Assembly (NCBI GenBank): GCA_016709575.1
Contig: JADJMM010000002.1
Location: 62,001-126,000, forward strand
DNA from: Sphingobacteriaceae bacterium
GTDB lineage: Bacteria > Bacteroidota > Bacteroidia > B-17B0 > Aurantibacillaceae
Direction of reading: 5' to 3'
DNA length: 64,000 nt
Position numbers and translations under genes: made by a program. Below the pieces are notes generated by a model. That model made no database searches, was not told where the DNA came from, and worked only from the letters and a program-made list of their open reading frames with translations. Positions 9,203 through 19,314 of the stretch are shown here, piece after piece; the first letter of the stretch is position 1, and each line of letters opens with the position of its first letter.

Positions 9203-12200
9203 TTACTCCTTAACAACACGGATTGTTTCTGTTTTGTTTTCAGAGTTCGTTAACTTAATAAAATATAAACCGTTTGCTAAATTCGAAATACTAATCACTT
9301 GGGTGTTTTCAGAAGCAGAGAAGTTTAGATTTTGTTTTAACACTAACTTACCTGCTGCATCCATTACCTCAGCATTAATAGCTGTGTTTTTAGTTACACC
9401 CGCTTGGATTGTTAATTTACCTGAAGTTGGATTTGGATAAATTGAATAAGCACCCGCATTAACTACTTCATTAATTCCTGTACAAGCCGAAACTGTAATA
9501 GTAATCATATTTGAATTTGTACAATTAGCAGTTGAAGTTCCTATTACAGTATAAGTTGTGGTAATAGAAGGCGTAACTGCAATTGAACTACCTGTTGTAC
9601 TACCCGGTAACCAAGTATATGTTGAAGCACCACTTGCATTTATGTTTGCTGTTCCTTGATATGGAGGTCCGCATATTAAACTAGAAGTTGTACTTGCATT
9701 TACAATTGGTAAAGGATTTACAGTAACACCTCTTACTGCAGTATTAGTACAACCATTAGTTCCTGTTCCAACAACCGAATAAGTTATTGTTGAAGCCGGA
9801 GTAACAGCAATTGGACTTCCGGTAATACTTCCGGGATTCCATGTATAAGTTGAACCGCCGCTTCCTGTTAAGGTAGTAGTTTGTCCTGCACAAATAACAC
9901 TTGAGCTTGCTGTTGTATTAATTGTTGGTAGTGAATTTACACTCACTGTTCTTACAGCTGTATTTGTACATCCACCTGCGCTCATTCCGGTAACAGTATA
10001 GGTTGTTAATACAGTTGGTGCTGCACTAACTGTTGCACCTGTTAAACTTCCCGGCATCCATGTATAAGTTGATGCGCCACTTGCAATTAAGGATGCATTT
10101 GAACCTAAACAAATAACACTGCTACTTGATGTAGTACTGATTGTAGGAGAAGGATTAACTGTTAATGTTTTTGTTGCTGTGTTCGAACAACCATTTGTTC
10201 CTGTACCAACTACTGAATACGTTGTAGTAATTGTTGGTGACACTGAAATTGTTGTTGTAGTTGGACCTGTATTCCAAGTATAAGTTGAAGCACCGCTTCC
10301 TGTAAATATTGCTGAACCACCTGCGCATATTGCAGTTGCACCTGCAACCGTAACAGTTGGTAAAGCATTTACATAAGCAGTAGCTGTTCTTACTCCACTA
10401 CACCCACTGGTTGTTCCTGTAACTGTATAAACCGTTAAAGAAGCCGGTGTATAAGTTGCAACAGTTCCTGTACCACCACCACTTGTCCAACTATATGTTG
10501 TAGCGCCTGATGCTGTAAATGATACTGCTGAGCCTGCACAAACTGTTTTAGATTGAACCGGTATACTTACAGTTGGTGTTCCTACAATAATTACGGTTTG
10601 TGTTGCAACAGAACCCGGACCAATAATATTTGTTGCTTGCATTGAAACAGTATAAGTTCCGCCGCTAGTAAAATTCATTGTTGGGCTTTGAAGTGTAGGG
10701 GTAGTAACCGTTACACCCGCAGCAGGAGTTACACTCCAGCTCCAACTTGTAGGAGCATTAACTGACTGATCGGTAAATGAAATATTTGTTCCTGAACATA
10801 ATCCTGTTGAAGCAACAGAGAAACTTGAAACAGGAGGAGCGGCTGTAACAACATCTACTTTATAAACACCACGACCATAAGTTGCTGCGTAAAGTTTTGT
10901 TGGATTAGCTGCTGAAATTTCTAGATCTGCTATTGGTGTGTTTGGTAAACCTGTATTGTATAATGTCCAGTTAGTAGTTGAATTATCCAAATAATAAACA
11001 CCAACATCCATACCAACATAAATTCTGTCATTTGAACCCGGCTCGTAAACAATAGTATTAGCAGGGAGGTTTGGTAAATTAGTTGATACGTTAGTCCAAG
11101 ATGTACCTCCGTTAATAGTTTTGTAAACTTTTGTTCCGCCTGTATAACCACTAAATGTTACCCAAGCTGTATTTGGATCGGTAGATTTAATTGCAATATA
11201 AGTTGCTTGAACACCAGGTAAAGCAGCTGTTGCCGCCCAAGTAGGAGTTGCAGCGCTTGCATTTGTTGTTTTATAAACACCGGTATTCCCATGAATAGCG
11301 TAAATAACATCATTGTTTGATGGGGCAATTGCAAATTCGATAACACCTTGAGAAGCGTTACCCGGAATATTTCCACATTGTGCCCAGCTGGTTGCTTGAT
11401 TAGTTGATCTCCATAATTGTAAACGTGAACCATAAACCACATTGGCTGCAATAGGATCTTGTTTCCAAGCAGAAACCCAATAAGTACCACCTGTTAATCC
11501 GGTAACACAATTAGTCCATGAAATACCACCGTTAGTTGATTTTCTATAGCCACCGTTTGGTGTAGAACTAAATACGTTCATGTTATTGGTTCTGTCAATA
11601 AAACAATCCATACCATCACCACAGTAACTAGCGCTATAAGTAGTTGGGGTATGAATATTACTTCCGTTATCCTGATGACCGGTAATCCAATAGTCAGCAG
11701 TTGTACCAGATAAACCAATTCTGTATTGTTGTGCAATGTTTCTTGGTGAAGAAAGATCTGCCCATGTACTTCCATTAAATTTATAAATTCCACCATCGTT
11801 TGCTGAATACAAAACGCCTGCAGGAGTATATTCTACTTCGTGAACATCAGCATGTACATAAGAAGGATTTAAACCTGTACTGTTCCAACAACCGATACAG
11901 GTCCAGGTTGATCCGCCATTCGTGCTTCTCCAATGATTGACACCACCTGTTACAACTTCATCTCTGTTTAAAGGCGAACAAGCTACAGTAAGATCGTACC
12001 AACCTTGTCCGCTACCTGCTGTTCCTGCACAAGAGTTTGCTAGTACATCAGGGGTAGTTGACATTTGAGTAAATAAAGTTCCGCTTACTGTTGAGCGATG
12101 TAAACTTGCAAAACCATTTGTACCACTATTCGAACGCAGAACGTAAACATAATTCGGATCAGCCGTTGTTACTGCAATACTTACCCTGTTACAGGTTGTA

Positions 12201-13168
12201 GCAGGAATACCATTTGTAATTAAAGTGAAAGTAGCACCATTGTTAGTTGATAGATATAAACCATGTGTAGTACCACTTGCTCCACCGCCTGCATAAACAG
12301 TTGCAGAAGCTCCCGGTTTAAATTCAAGATCATAAGCATTTATTGTACTAACTTGAGTCCAAGAAGTTCCACCATTAGTAGTTCTCCAAATCCCTGCGCT
12401 TGAAGCTGCAATTAATACCTGCGTATTCGAAGGGTCAATTATTAAACGACGCATCATGCGTTGTTGATTTACTGTCCATGTTAAACCTGTTGTATTCCAT
12501 GTAGCACCACCATCAGTAGATTTTAATACTCCAATACAATATGTGTCACCTGCATCACCATCTCCGGTTGCCATATACATAATGTTTGTATTAGTTGGGT
12601 CAATAGCAATATCAGAACAACCAATCACACTTAGATTATCAGTGTTGGTAGTCCAACTTGCTCCATCGTTTGTTGTTTTCCATAATCCACCTGCAGGAGC
12701 ACCCACCCAATAAGTTGTTGGAGTAATTGGATCGAATGTAATAAAATTATCGCGACCAGCTTTACGTGGTAATCCACAAGCAGAACCTGTCATAGCACCA
12801 AAAGGGCCCATGGCAGTCCATGTTGTTGAAGCAATAAGATTTGGATTTATAACTTTATTTCCGGAATTACTCGCAGCTAAAAAGTCGGAATAATTTTGCC
12901 AAGTTTGACTGGCCAAATACATATTACCTGTTGGGTAAACGCGCGGTTCCATAAAGGCTTCCCAACGTTTGTATGGTTTATAACCACTTCCTTTTTCTTC
13001 GGTATCATGAGTTGCCCAATAAGCATTAGCTGCTTTTTGAACATCATAAAAATTAGCATTCGGATCTTGCATTAATTCACGCCAATCCTTAGGCTCTGCC
13101 TTTGATAATTGCGCACTTAATGTGCCGAAAATCGATACTGCTAAAAAACTGAGTAATAATTTTTTCAT
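9203..13168 (-). CDS. large T9SS-secreted BNR/VPS10-like and PKD/Ig-repeat protein
   Basis: A 1321-residue protein with a signal peptide (MKKLLLSFLAVSIFGTLSAQ). The first ~730 residues contain many BNR/sialidase-like blades, with repeated motifs such as TTNDGASW, STDGGATW, TTNGGTSW and STNGGSTW, probably forming beta-propellers. A PKD-like domain follows at about 760-860. Five or six Ig-like repeats of the form GASTYTW...TYTVTG come next. The C-terminal type IX secretion sorting domain (YSIYPNPTSGKLTIQ to the terminal VVKE) closes it. It is predicted to be secreted or surface-attached; no catalytic residue was identified. It is monocistronic. Confidence 0.88.
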   Translation of the reverse strand: MKKLLLSFLAVSIFGTLSAQLSKAEPKDWRELMQDPNANFYDVQKAANAYWATHDTEEKGSGYKPYKRWEAFMEPRVYPTGNMYLASQTWQNYSDFLAASNSGNKVINPNLIASTTWTAMGPFGAMTGSACGLPRKAGRDNFITFDPITPTTYWVGAPAGGLWKTTNDGASWTTNTDNLSVIGCSDIAIDPTNTNIMYMATGDGDAGDTYCIGVLKSTDGGATWNTTGLTWTVNQQRMMRRLIIDPSNTQVLIAASSAGIWRTTNGGTSWTQVSTINAYDLEFKPGASATVYAGGGASGTTHGLYLSTNNGATFTLITNGIPATTCNRVSIAVTTADPNYVYVLRSNSGTNGFASLHRSTVSGTLFTQMSTTPDVLANSCAGTAGSGQGWYDLTVACSPLNRDEVVTGGVNHWRSTNGGSTWTCIGCWNSTGLNPSYVHADVHEVEYTPAGVLYSANDGGIYKFNGSTWADLSSPRNIAQQYRIGLSGTTADYWITGHQDNGSNIHTPTTYSASYCGDGMDCFIDRTNNMNVFSSTPNGGYRKSTNGGISWTNCVTGLTGGTYWVSAWKQDPIAANVVYGSRLQLWRSTNQATSWAQCGNIPGNASQGVIEFAIAPSNNDVIYAIHGNTGVYKTTNASAATPTWAATAALPGVQATYIAIKSTDPNTAWVTFSGYTGGTKVYKTINGGTSWTNVSTNLPNLPANTIVYEPGSNDRIYVGMDVGVYYLDNSTTNWTLYNTGLPNTPIADLEISAANPTKLYAATYGRGVYKVDVVTAAPPVSSFSVASTGLCSGTNISFTDQSVNAPTSWSWSVTPAAGVTVTTPTLQSPTMNFTSGGTYTVSMQATNIIGPGSVATQTVIIVGTPTVSIPVQSKTVCAGSAVSFTASGATTYSWTSGGGTGTVATYTPASLTVYTVTGTTSGCSGVRTATAYVNALPTVTVAGATAICAGGSAIFTGSGASTYTWNTGPTTTTISVSPTITTTYSVVGTGTNGCSNTATKTLTVNPSPTISTTSSSSVICLGSNASLIASGASTYTWMPGSLTGATVSAAPTVLTTYTVTGMSAGGCTNTAVRTVSVNSLPTINTTASSSVICAGQTTTLTGSGGSTYTWNPGSITGSPIAVTPASTITYSVVGTGTNGCTNTAVRGVTVNPLPIVNASTTSSLICGPPYQGTANINASGASTYTWLPGSTTGSSIAVTPSITTTYTVIGTSTANCTNSNMITITVSACTGINEVVNAGAYSIYPNPTSGKLTIQAGVTKNTAINAEVMDAAGKLVLKQNLNFSASENTQVISISNLANGLYFIKLTNSENKTETIRVVKE

Positions 13169-13354
13169 GGTAAGGGTGTTAAATTTTATATAATACTACA
13201 AAATTGAGAGGCAAAAGTCAATTTTTTAAGCCTCTTTTTTTGATCAAAAAAGTATCCCTATTTCGGATGAGTGAAACCCCTATTCATCGATGCGGAACAT
13301 GGGTTAGGTCGAGTTAAAACAACTAATACAATCTAAAATTTTAGGAATCTCTGA

Positions 13355-14900
13355 CTATTCCTGCTTTTTTAGCAAGAAAATCTCATTGAACCCGAACGAC
13401 ATCCATGAGGAAAAACCGAAGGCTTTCTCTACCGAATATCCCGGTTTTTCTGTTGGACTAATTATAAAGTCATCTTTTTCAACAAACCACCATCTTCCTT
13501 TATGAGAAGCAATGTAATTTTTTGTATCCTCTGAATGCCAACCATTAAATTCGAATCCTCCATCAATGTTTTTGGGAGATACATTTTTTTTCTTAACTAA
13601 ATAATCCGTTGCTTTCATCCTGGCTTTATTTAATGCAAGGTAGTCGTGGGTAGCGGCAAAAGAAAACCAAAATAACGGAATGAATAATAGAAAGAAATAT
13701 GGCCTATTAATTTCTTTCTTCATTGAAACTAAATAAGCCATAAAATAAAACGGAGTTAAAAACAATAAGTATCGGTCGTTTGCATAACTAAAACACAATG
13801 GCAACAAATACAACACAAAAAGTATCGGGAAAAATAACTTTGAAGAATTTATTTGTACTGAATCTTGCTGCTTCTTTATTATCGACTGTAACGAAATAAA
13901 AAAACTTAAACCTCCTACAAAGTTTAAACAGGCCCATATACATGTGGTAAAAAAAGGCAAGACTTGATTTTCATCAGTATTAAAACCTGTAAGAATAACA
14001 GGTCCAACTCCAAAATGATAAAACATGTTACCAACAAAAGGGAAAACATTTCCTGAATAGAATAACTTAATACTTATTAAAGAAAAATATACAACAAGAA
14101 TTATCTTACTCAAAAGAGAACGCTTTAGTAACTCGTAATTTTCTTTTAGAGAAGAAATTGTAAATGGTAAAATAAATAATCCGAGACAAACTGTTGATGT
14201 TATGAAATAGTCTGATTTGGCGGAATACTCAAAAATAAATAGCACTGCATAAGTTATAACAAAAGGCAATACAGCTAAGCCAAGATTTTTTACATTACGT
14301 TTTTCAATTATGAGGAATATAATCGCAAATACAATTGGAATTAAAACACCCGTTTGTCGGTTTAAACATAATAAAACGCTAAAGACGATAAATAAAAGAA
14401 AATGGAGTACGCTTCTGTTTCCTAAATACAATATCATAAAGTGAAACACACTATTCCAAGAAACATTTGGAATACATCAGGCATAAACGAATTACCCAAT
14501 GAAATAGTGAGTGGATTAAAAACAAATAACATTAAGACGAGAAGCCGGTTTGTTTTACTCACCGCTAAACGTTTTAAATTAGAATCGATTAATAGCGTAC
14601 TAATAATTACACACCCAACCGAAATTAATCTTAGTAATGTGAATGAAAATCCAAATAGTTTAGAAAAAATATTCCCGCAAATAGCAATGGTAATCCAGGA
14701 ATAGCTTGCCAAAATGAAAATTTTAGTTCGGAAGTTTCTAAATAAGTTTGAACAGCTTTTGCGTAGGCCCAATCGTCGTTCAAACAAAATTCACCAATAG
14801 GATTTATTAGAAATTCAACAATTATAAAAATAATAATAACGAGAAGGCTGACATGTTCTTGAAAATAGCGTAATACTTTTTTAAAAATATCTATCCCCAT
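13355..14900 (-). pseudogene. GT39/ArnT-like membrane glycosyltransferase, two frameshifts
   Basis: Three consecutive reading frames together encode one polytopic membrane protein of about 510 residues. The N-terminal part has LNDDWAYAKAVQTYLET, the acidic loop typical of family 39 dolichol-phosphate-mannose-type transferases. The middle has NIFSKLFGFSFTLLRL and GNSFMPDVFQMFL. The rest has LCLNRQTGVLIP and many helices. The first break is a T6 run (plus-strand A run 14664-14669), where one more T restores GIFFSKLFGF. The second is at 14456-14457, where GG should be GGG. The donor and acceptor are unknown. Confidence 0.75.
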
Positions 14901-15372
14901 TAATTAGATTATTTTCCTCGCTAAAAGTAATACACACCTAATACAAAAGGATTTATAGCCATTTGTAACAAACTTGCGACAGCAATGCTTCAATTTTACA
15001 ACCACCAATTATACACTTTATAATAAGTCTAATATAAAGAATTTATTAATAACTTAGTTTCTTATTAAGAAAATTCAAAAACAACTAAACGCGCAGTGAT
15101 GTTTTCAAAAACTAAATCGAGTTTACTTCTTGGAAATGTATTAAATTATAAAGTGCTTAATATTTACTTTTATATTAAAGTTATATTATTATTCATTTGT
15201 CGAAAATACGATACTTTTTATTCATCAAAATGACAAAATTACCACAGTTTCCAAAAGAAAATTAAGTAATATTTCAATAAAAATTATGTGTATCTGGAGA
15301 TAGAGTGTGATTTAGTTAAAATTTATAAGAAATAACTTTCATTTTTTGTTGTTTTATTGTTTCCCATTTTAA
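14901..15372. other. non-coding interval of about 470 nt
   Basis: A very A+T-rich stretch between the glycosyltransferase gene and the Crp/Fnr promoter. I found no convincing reading frame, RNA gene, repeat or terminator in it. It probably holds the promoter of the leftward gene, but no box stands out enough to name. Confidence 0.5.
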
Positions 15373-15415
15373 TGATTATTGTCATAAAATTAACAAAATG
15401 CCAAAAGTAAATTCG
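15373..15415 (+). promoter_or_regulatory. predicted autoregulated promoter of the Crp/Fnr gene
   Basis: The palindrome-like TGATTATTGTCA (15373-15384; one base away from TGATNNNNATCA) is followed after 23 nt by TAAATTCG (15408-15415), which matches TAnnTTTG except for one base. The transcription start would fall near 15420. This suggests the regulator controls its own gene. Confidence 0.6.
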
Positions 15416-15465
15416 TAGTATTGCTTCATGATAATAACAATTTTAGAGAAATAAGAGATCTGAAT

Positions 15466-16059
15466 ATGCAAATTAACGCTGATTTATTAATTACATGGGG
15501 CGCTGTCGCCAGAAAATTCAAAAAAGGTGAGTTTATATTCCATGAAGGAGATCACCCAAGATTCTACTATCAAATACTTGAGGGTACTGTTAAAATGTTT
15601 AATACCAATTTAGAAGGGAAAGAATTCACCCAAATGGAATTTAAAAGCGGGCACAGTTTTGGTGAGCCACCCTTATTTATTGATGAAAGTTATCCTTCAA
15701 CAGCAGTAGTTTGTACTGATTCTATTATTTTGAAATTATCAAAAGAAAAATTTTTAGAGATTTTAGATCAATATCCTGCTTTTCAAAAACAATTAATTAC
15801 TCTTTTCGCAAAACGTATCTATAGTAAGTCAATAACCGCCAGGGAAATTATTAATAACACACCTGAAACAAGAATAATGGGTTTCCTTAACGACTTTAAA
15901 AAGAAAAGCAGTAGAGAAAATGAAAAAATAGAAATTCCTTACACTCGTCAAGAAATCGCTAATTACACCGGATTAAGGGTGGAAACAGTTATTCGAACCC
16001 TGACGAAAATGAAAACAAAAAAAATAGTTCAAATAGTAGACCGCAAACTAATATACTGA
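15466..16059 (+). CDS. Crp/Fnr family transcriptional regulator
   Basis: A cyclic-nucleotide-binding-fold N-terminal domain (FIFHEGDHPRFYYQILEG, then GHSFGEPPLF) is joined to a C-terminal winged helix (YTRQEIANYTGLRVETVIRTLTKM). No N-terminal Cys cluster for an oxygen-sensing Fe-S centre is visible, so it resembles DNR/NnrR-type regulators more than classical Fnr. The recognition helix TGLRVETVIRTL fits a TGA-type half-site. I prefer ATG 15466, because a longer frame from TTG 15421 would start right at the predicted transcription start. It is the best candidate to bind the TGATNNNNATCA sites in this window, and it is followed by a coupled membrane gene. Confidence 0.85.
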   Translation: MQINADLLITWGAVARKFKKGEFIFHEGDHPRFYYQILEGTVKMFNTNLEGKEFTQMEFKSGHSFGEPPLFIDESYPSTAVVCTDSIILKLSKEKFLEILDQYPAFQKQLITLFAKRIYSKSITAREIINNTPETRIMGFLNDFKKKSSRENEKIEIPYTRQEIANYTGLRVETVIRTLTKMKTKKIVQIVDRKLIY

Positions 16060-16061
16060 TT

Positions 16062-17282
16062 ATGTCCTTTAATATAAAATTCTGGTTAAAATTCTCTTTA
16101 TTTAATTTACTTATTGTAGCTGGCCTTGGTGTTTTAATGAGGTATAAAATTGGGTTTGACTTTCCTCATTTCAGTCAAAAACACATACAACATGCACACT
16201 CTCATTTTGCATTTGCTGGTTGGATCACCCACTCCCTCTATGTACTCATAATTCACTTCCTATTAAAGAAAGTTCCTTTAATAGATACCAAAAATCACAA
16301 ACTTACTATAATTGCAAATTTAGTCTGTTCATACGGCATGCTATTTTCTTTTTTATATCAGGGTTATAGTACCTTATCAATTATTCTTTCAACAATTACA
16401 ATTATTATTGCCTGCTTCTTTGCTTTTTTTGTTTTTAAAGATTTAAAAAAGATTGATGATTCTAATCCGTCTAAACCTTGGTTTAAAGCCGCTTTGATAT
16501 TTAATATTATCTCATCGCTTGGAACCTTTTATCTGGCCTACATGATGGCTTCCAGAAATTTTAATGAGCATTGGTATTTAGCTTCTGTTTATTTTTATCT
16601 TCATTTTCAATACAACGGGTTCTTTATTTTTTCTTGCCTGGGTTTATTTTTCAGTGAATGCAATACCATGTTGCCTCAGTTTAAATACAATAAAATATTT
16701 TTTAACTTATTTTATTTGTCCTTTATTCCTGCCTATTTTCTGTCGACATTATGGGCCAAGCTTCCTATTTGGTTATATACAATAGTTGTTATTGCGGCCT
16801 TTACTCAGGTGTTTGCGTGGTTCAAAATTATACAGGTAATTAAAGCGGCTTTAAAATCAGGTTCTACCTTAAATAAATTTCAAACTTATTTGTTCTTATT
16901 TGTAGGCATTGCATTTACCATAAAATTACTATTACAGTTAGGGTCAACAATTCCGGCAGTTAGCGATCTTGCTTTTGGGTTTAGGCCTATCGTTATTGCT
17001 TATTTGCATTTAGTTTTACTGGCAGTTATTTCCGTATTCATTCTTTCGTATCTGTACACATTTAAATTAATTTTAGTAAATAAATTAACCACTTTGGCCT
17101 TTAGTGTATTTGTGATAGGAATATTTTTAAACGAATTTGTGCTAGCAATACAGGGAGTCGCTGCTTTTAGCTACATAGTTGTTAAATATGTAAACGAAAT
17201 GCTTTTTGGAATTTCTCTATTGCTACTTTTAGGCACTATATTAATTGTAACTTCCCAACGAAAAAAATTAGCAGAATTATAA
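16062..17282 (+). CDS. polytopic membrane protein with His-rich helix, function unknown
   Basis: A 406-residue protein with about 11-12 predicted membrane helices. Near residues 39-57 lies a striking His cluster, KHIQHAHSHFAFAGWITH, and another His lies in YLHFQYNGFFIFS. This pattern resembles heme-binding helices of the heme-copper oxidase/NnrS group, but no complete ligand set for a binuclear centre is present. It starts 2 nt after the Crp/Fnr stop codon, so it shares that autoregulated promoter. I suspect a heme-containing NO-response membrane protein; this is inference from context and the His pattern. Confidence 0.65.
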   Translation: MSFNIKFWLKFSLFNLLIVAGLGVLMRYKIGFDFPHFSQKHIQHAHSHFAFAGWITHSLYVLIIHFLLKKVPLIDTKNHKLTIIANLVCSYGMLFSFLYQGYSTLSIILSTITIIIACFFAFFVFKDLKKIDDSNPSKPWFKAALIFNIISSLGTFYLAYMMASRNFNEHWYLASVYFYLHFQYNGFFIFSCLGLFFSECNTMLPQFKYNKIFFNLFYLSFIPAYFLSTLWAKLPIWLYTIVVIAAFTQVFAWFKIIQVIKAALKSGSTLNKFQTYLFLFVGIAFTIKLLLQLGSTIPAVSDLAFGFRPIVIAYLHLVLLAVISVFILSYLYTFKLILVNKLTTLAFSVFVIGIFLNEFVLAIQGVAAFSYIVVKYVNEMLFGISLLLLLGTILIVTSQRKKLAEL

Positions 17283-17313
17283 CAAGAAGTATTGTTACCA
17301 AAGCGATTTTGAA

Positions 17314-19314
17314 TTAAAACATAAAACTTACATTCACTAAAAAGTTGCGTCCAAATCTTGGGATACCTCCAATATCTAAATGCTCTCGATAGGTACTATC
17401 AAAAATGTTTTCGCAAGCTACTGTTATTTGCAGCACTGTTGATTTTATTATCACATTTCGTGATGCCCTAAAATTAAATAAATTGTAATAGGGCGTTACT
17501 TTATCCCCAAAATCGGCATTAATTCGGTTTTGAGTAGTTGCATAATCATGTTCAAATTGAAAACGGAAAAGTTTATAATTGTAACGTAAAGCATGTTGCA
17601 ATTTGAAAGGTGAAATTAAAGGTAACGGTGTACCCGTATTTGTTTGTGCATAAACAAATTTACCACTGGCTATATATGTAATATTACCGGTAATTTGCGC
17701 TTTTAAATTTGCCTCGAACCCTTGACTTGTTGCATAATCGATGTTTTTATATGTTTTTAATCCGTTGGCGCCTATTGTCATCTGACTAAATCCAACTAAC
17801 TGGTACGAATAAATATAATTTTGAATATGATGGTAGAAAAAATTTAGTGAGTATTCCATTTTTTTTAGCTGTTGTTTAAAAAGCACTTCCATTTGGTATG
17901 ACTGTTCAGGTTTCAGTTTAATGTTTCCGATATAATCGAACTGATCTTGTCTGTTAAATAAATAATACCCGTATCTCTCATTGCTTGTAGGTAACCTTTC
18001 ACCATAGCCAACACTAAATTGAGTGGTTATTGTTTCTTTAAATCGTTTATTATACGCAAGATTTAGATTTTTTAAAATATCAGTTTTTGTTTCAGTTATA
18101 TCTGTATAATATACTTTCCATTGTTTTGAGCCAATACCACTGGAGGCAAATTGACTACAGTAATCTAATCTGCCATTAATATTTAATTGTTGTTTAAACT
18201 TAAAATTAAACGATTGATTGATGGCAAATCCAATATCATTTAAATAATTTTCGGGCAATGTTTGCATGTACATAATCGGTTCTCCTTTTGGATACATGGT
18301 CATATCAGCTCTTGTATAAACACTATGATAATCTATTCTTAGTTTGAAACTATTTTTGCCAAACAATTCGTTAAATGCTCCAAATGTCTTACTCCACCCT
18401 GGCATATCCATATGCATTGGAGCATCACTTCTGTGTGTATCATCCATTTGATGCACAATTTCATTATAATAAACTTTTAAATTATTTTTTAAAAAGTATC
18501 CATTCTTAAAATCAAGTGCATGGTTAACCGAAAATATTTGCGCGGATGCTTTACCTACATCCATTGGCAAAGCAGGGTATCCAATATTTTTTCCCCAATC
18601 TCCAACATAATCTAACTTTACAACTTGAGATCTAGTTATTTTGAGTGAAACGGCTGTAGATGTGTTTCCCTTTTGATATTGTGAATGTTGTATTAAGACA
18701 TTTGAGCCTGCCCTATAATCATCAGCCTTTCTGAAAGTACCACTTATACGATAAGCAATTGTTTTATAAGACTGTTGAAGAGTTAAAGAAGAATTATAAC
18801 CATTATTTACACTTAAATAAGATTGAGAGAGTTGACCTTGAATTTTTGAATGACAATTGAAAGTTGGTTCTTTTAGTTTCATTCCTATTTGACCACCAAT
18901 TGTACTTCCTTCTAATGCGCCTGAGGCTCCATGTGCCACGTTAATAGATTGCAAATTTGCAGGTTCGATGTATATTGAACCCGGATCCATTTTATCAGTA
19001 CAAGCGCCGTACATACGCATACCATCTATTGTTACATTGGATTGCCCTGTACTATAATTCCTTAACGTTGGTTCTAATCCATAAGCTCCTCGTTTAATTA
19101 AATTAACGCCCTGCATTCTACTTAAAATATCCTCAATACTTGCTAATTTATTATTTTTATAAAAGTTAAATGCTTGATTTTCATTTTCACTATTACCTAT
19201 AATACATACTTCTTCAAGTTGAACCAATTTAACAGCAGAGTCATTAGGAATTATTTGTCCTAATAAACTCTGCTGAAAAAGAATCACTATAAATAGTAAC
19301 TTAAGGCGTAACAT
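17314..19314 (-). CDS. TonB-dependent receptor, probably for copper (OprC/NosA-like)
   Basis: A 666-residue outer-membrane receptor with a signal peptide, a plug domain (residues ~30-150, with ILSRMQGVNLIKRGAYGLEP and VTIDGMRMYG) and a beta-barrel ending in the aromatic terminus NVSFMF. Unlike carbohydrate receptors it lacks the carboxypeptidase-like N-terminal domain. Cys105 and Met109 form a C-x3-M motif in the plug, and residues 299-304 are PMHMDM, with further Met-rich loops (MTMYPKGEPIMYM). Copper receptors of the OprC/NosA type use such Cys/Met/His ligands. It overlaps the Met-rich lipoprotein gene and would supply Cu for NirK and NosZ. Confidence 0.75.
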   Translation of the reverse strand: MLRLKLLFIVILFQQSLLGQIIPNDSAVKLVQLEEVCIIGNSENENQAFNFYKNNKLASIEDILSRMQGVNLIKRGAYGLEPTLRNYSTGQSNVTIDGMRMYGACTDKMDPGSIYIEPANLQSINVAHGASGALEGSTIGGQIGMKLKEPTFNCHSKIQGQLSQSYLSVNNGYNSSLTLQQSYKTIAYRISGTFRKADDYRAGSNVLIQHSQYQKGNTSTAVSLKITRSQVVKLDYVGDWGKNIGYPALPMDVGKASAQIFSVNHALDFKNGYFLKNNLKVYYNEIVHQMDDTHRSDAPMHMDMPGWSKTFGAFNELFGKNSFKLRIDYHSVYTRADMTMYPKGEPIMYMQTLPENYLNDIGFAINQSFNFKFKQQLNINGRLDYCSQFASSGIGSKQWKVYYTDITETKTDILKNLNLAYNKRFKETITTQFSVGYGERLPTSNERYGYYLFNRQDQFDYIGNIKLKPEQSYQMEVLFKQQLKKMEYSLNFFYHHIQNYIYSYQLVGFSQMTIGANGLKTYKNIDYATSQGFEANLKAQITGNITYIASGKFVYAQTNTGTPLPLISPFKLQHALRYNYKLFRFQFEHDYATTQNRINADFGDKVTPYYNLFNFRASRNVIIKSTVLQITVACENIFDSTYREHLDIGGIPRFGRNFLVNVSFMF

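Noticed and set aside
9480..10560. Tandemly similar blocks that might be a CRISPR or DNA repeat array
   Set aside because: The blocks are in frame and encode Ig-like repeats of the T9SS protein; there are no short identical repeats with unique spacers.
10930..11796. Several 60-110-codon frames inside the T9SS gene
   Set aside because: They are alternate-frame shadows of the long gene, with low-complexity composition and no start context.
13205..13241. GAGGC/GCCTC hairpin with T run on the plus strand
   Set aside because: No rightward gene ends here; the stem is only 5 bp with a long loop. It may belong to the leader of the T9SS gene.
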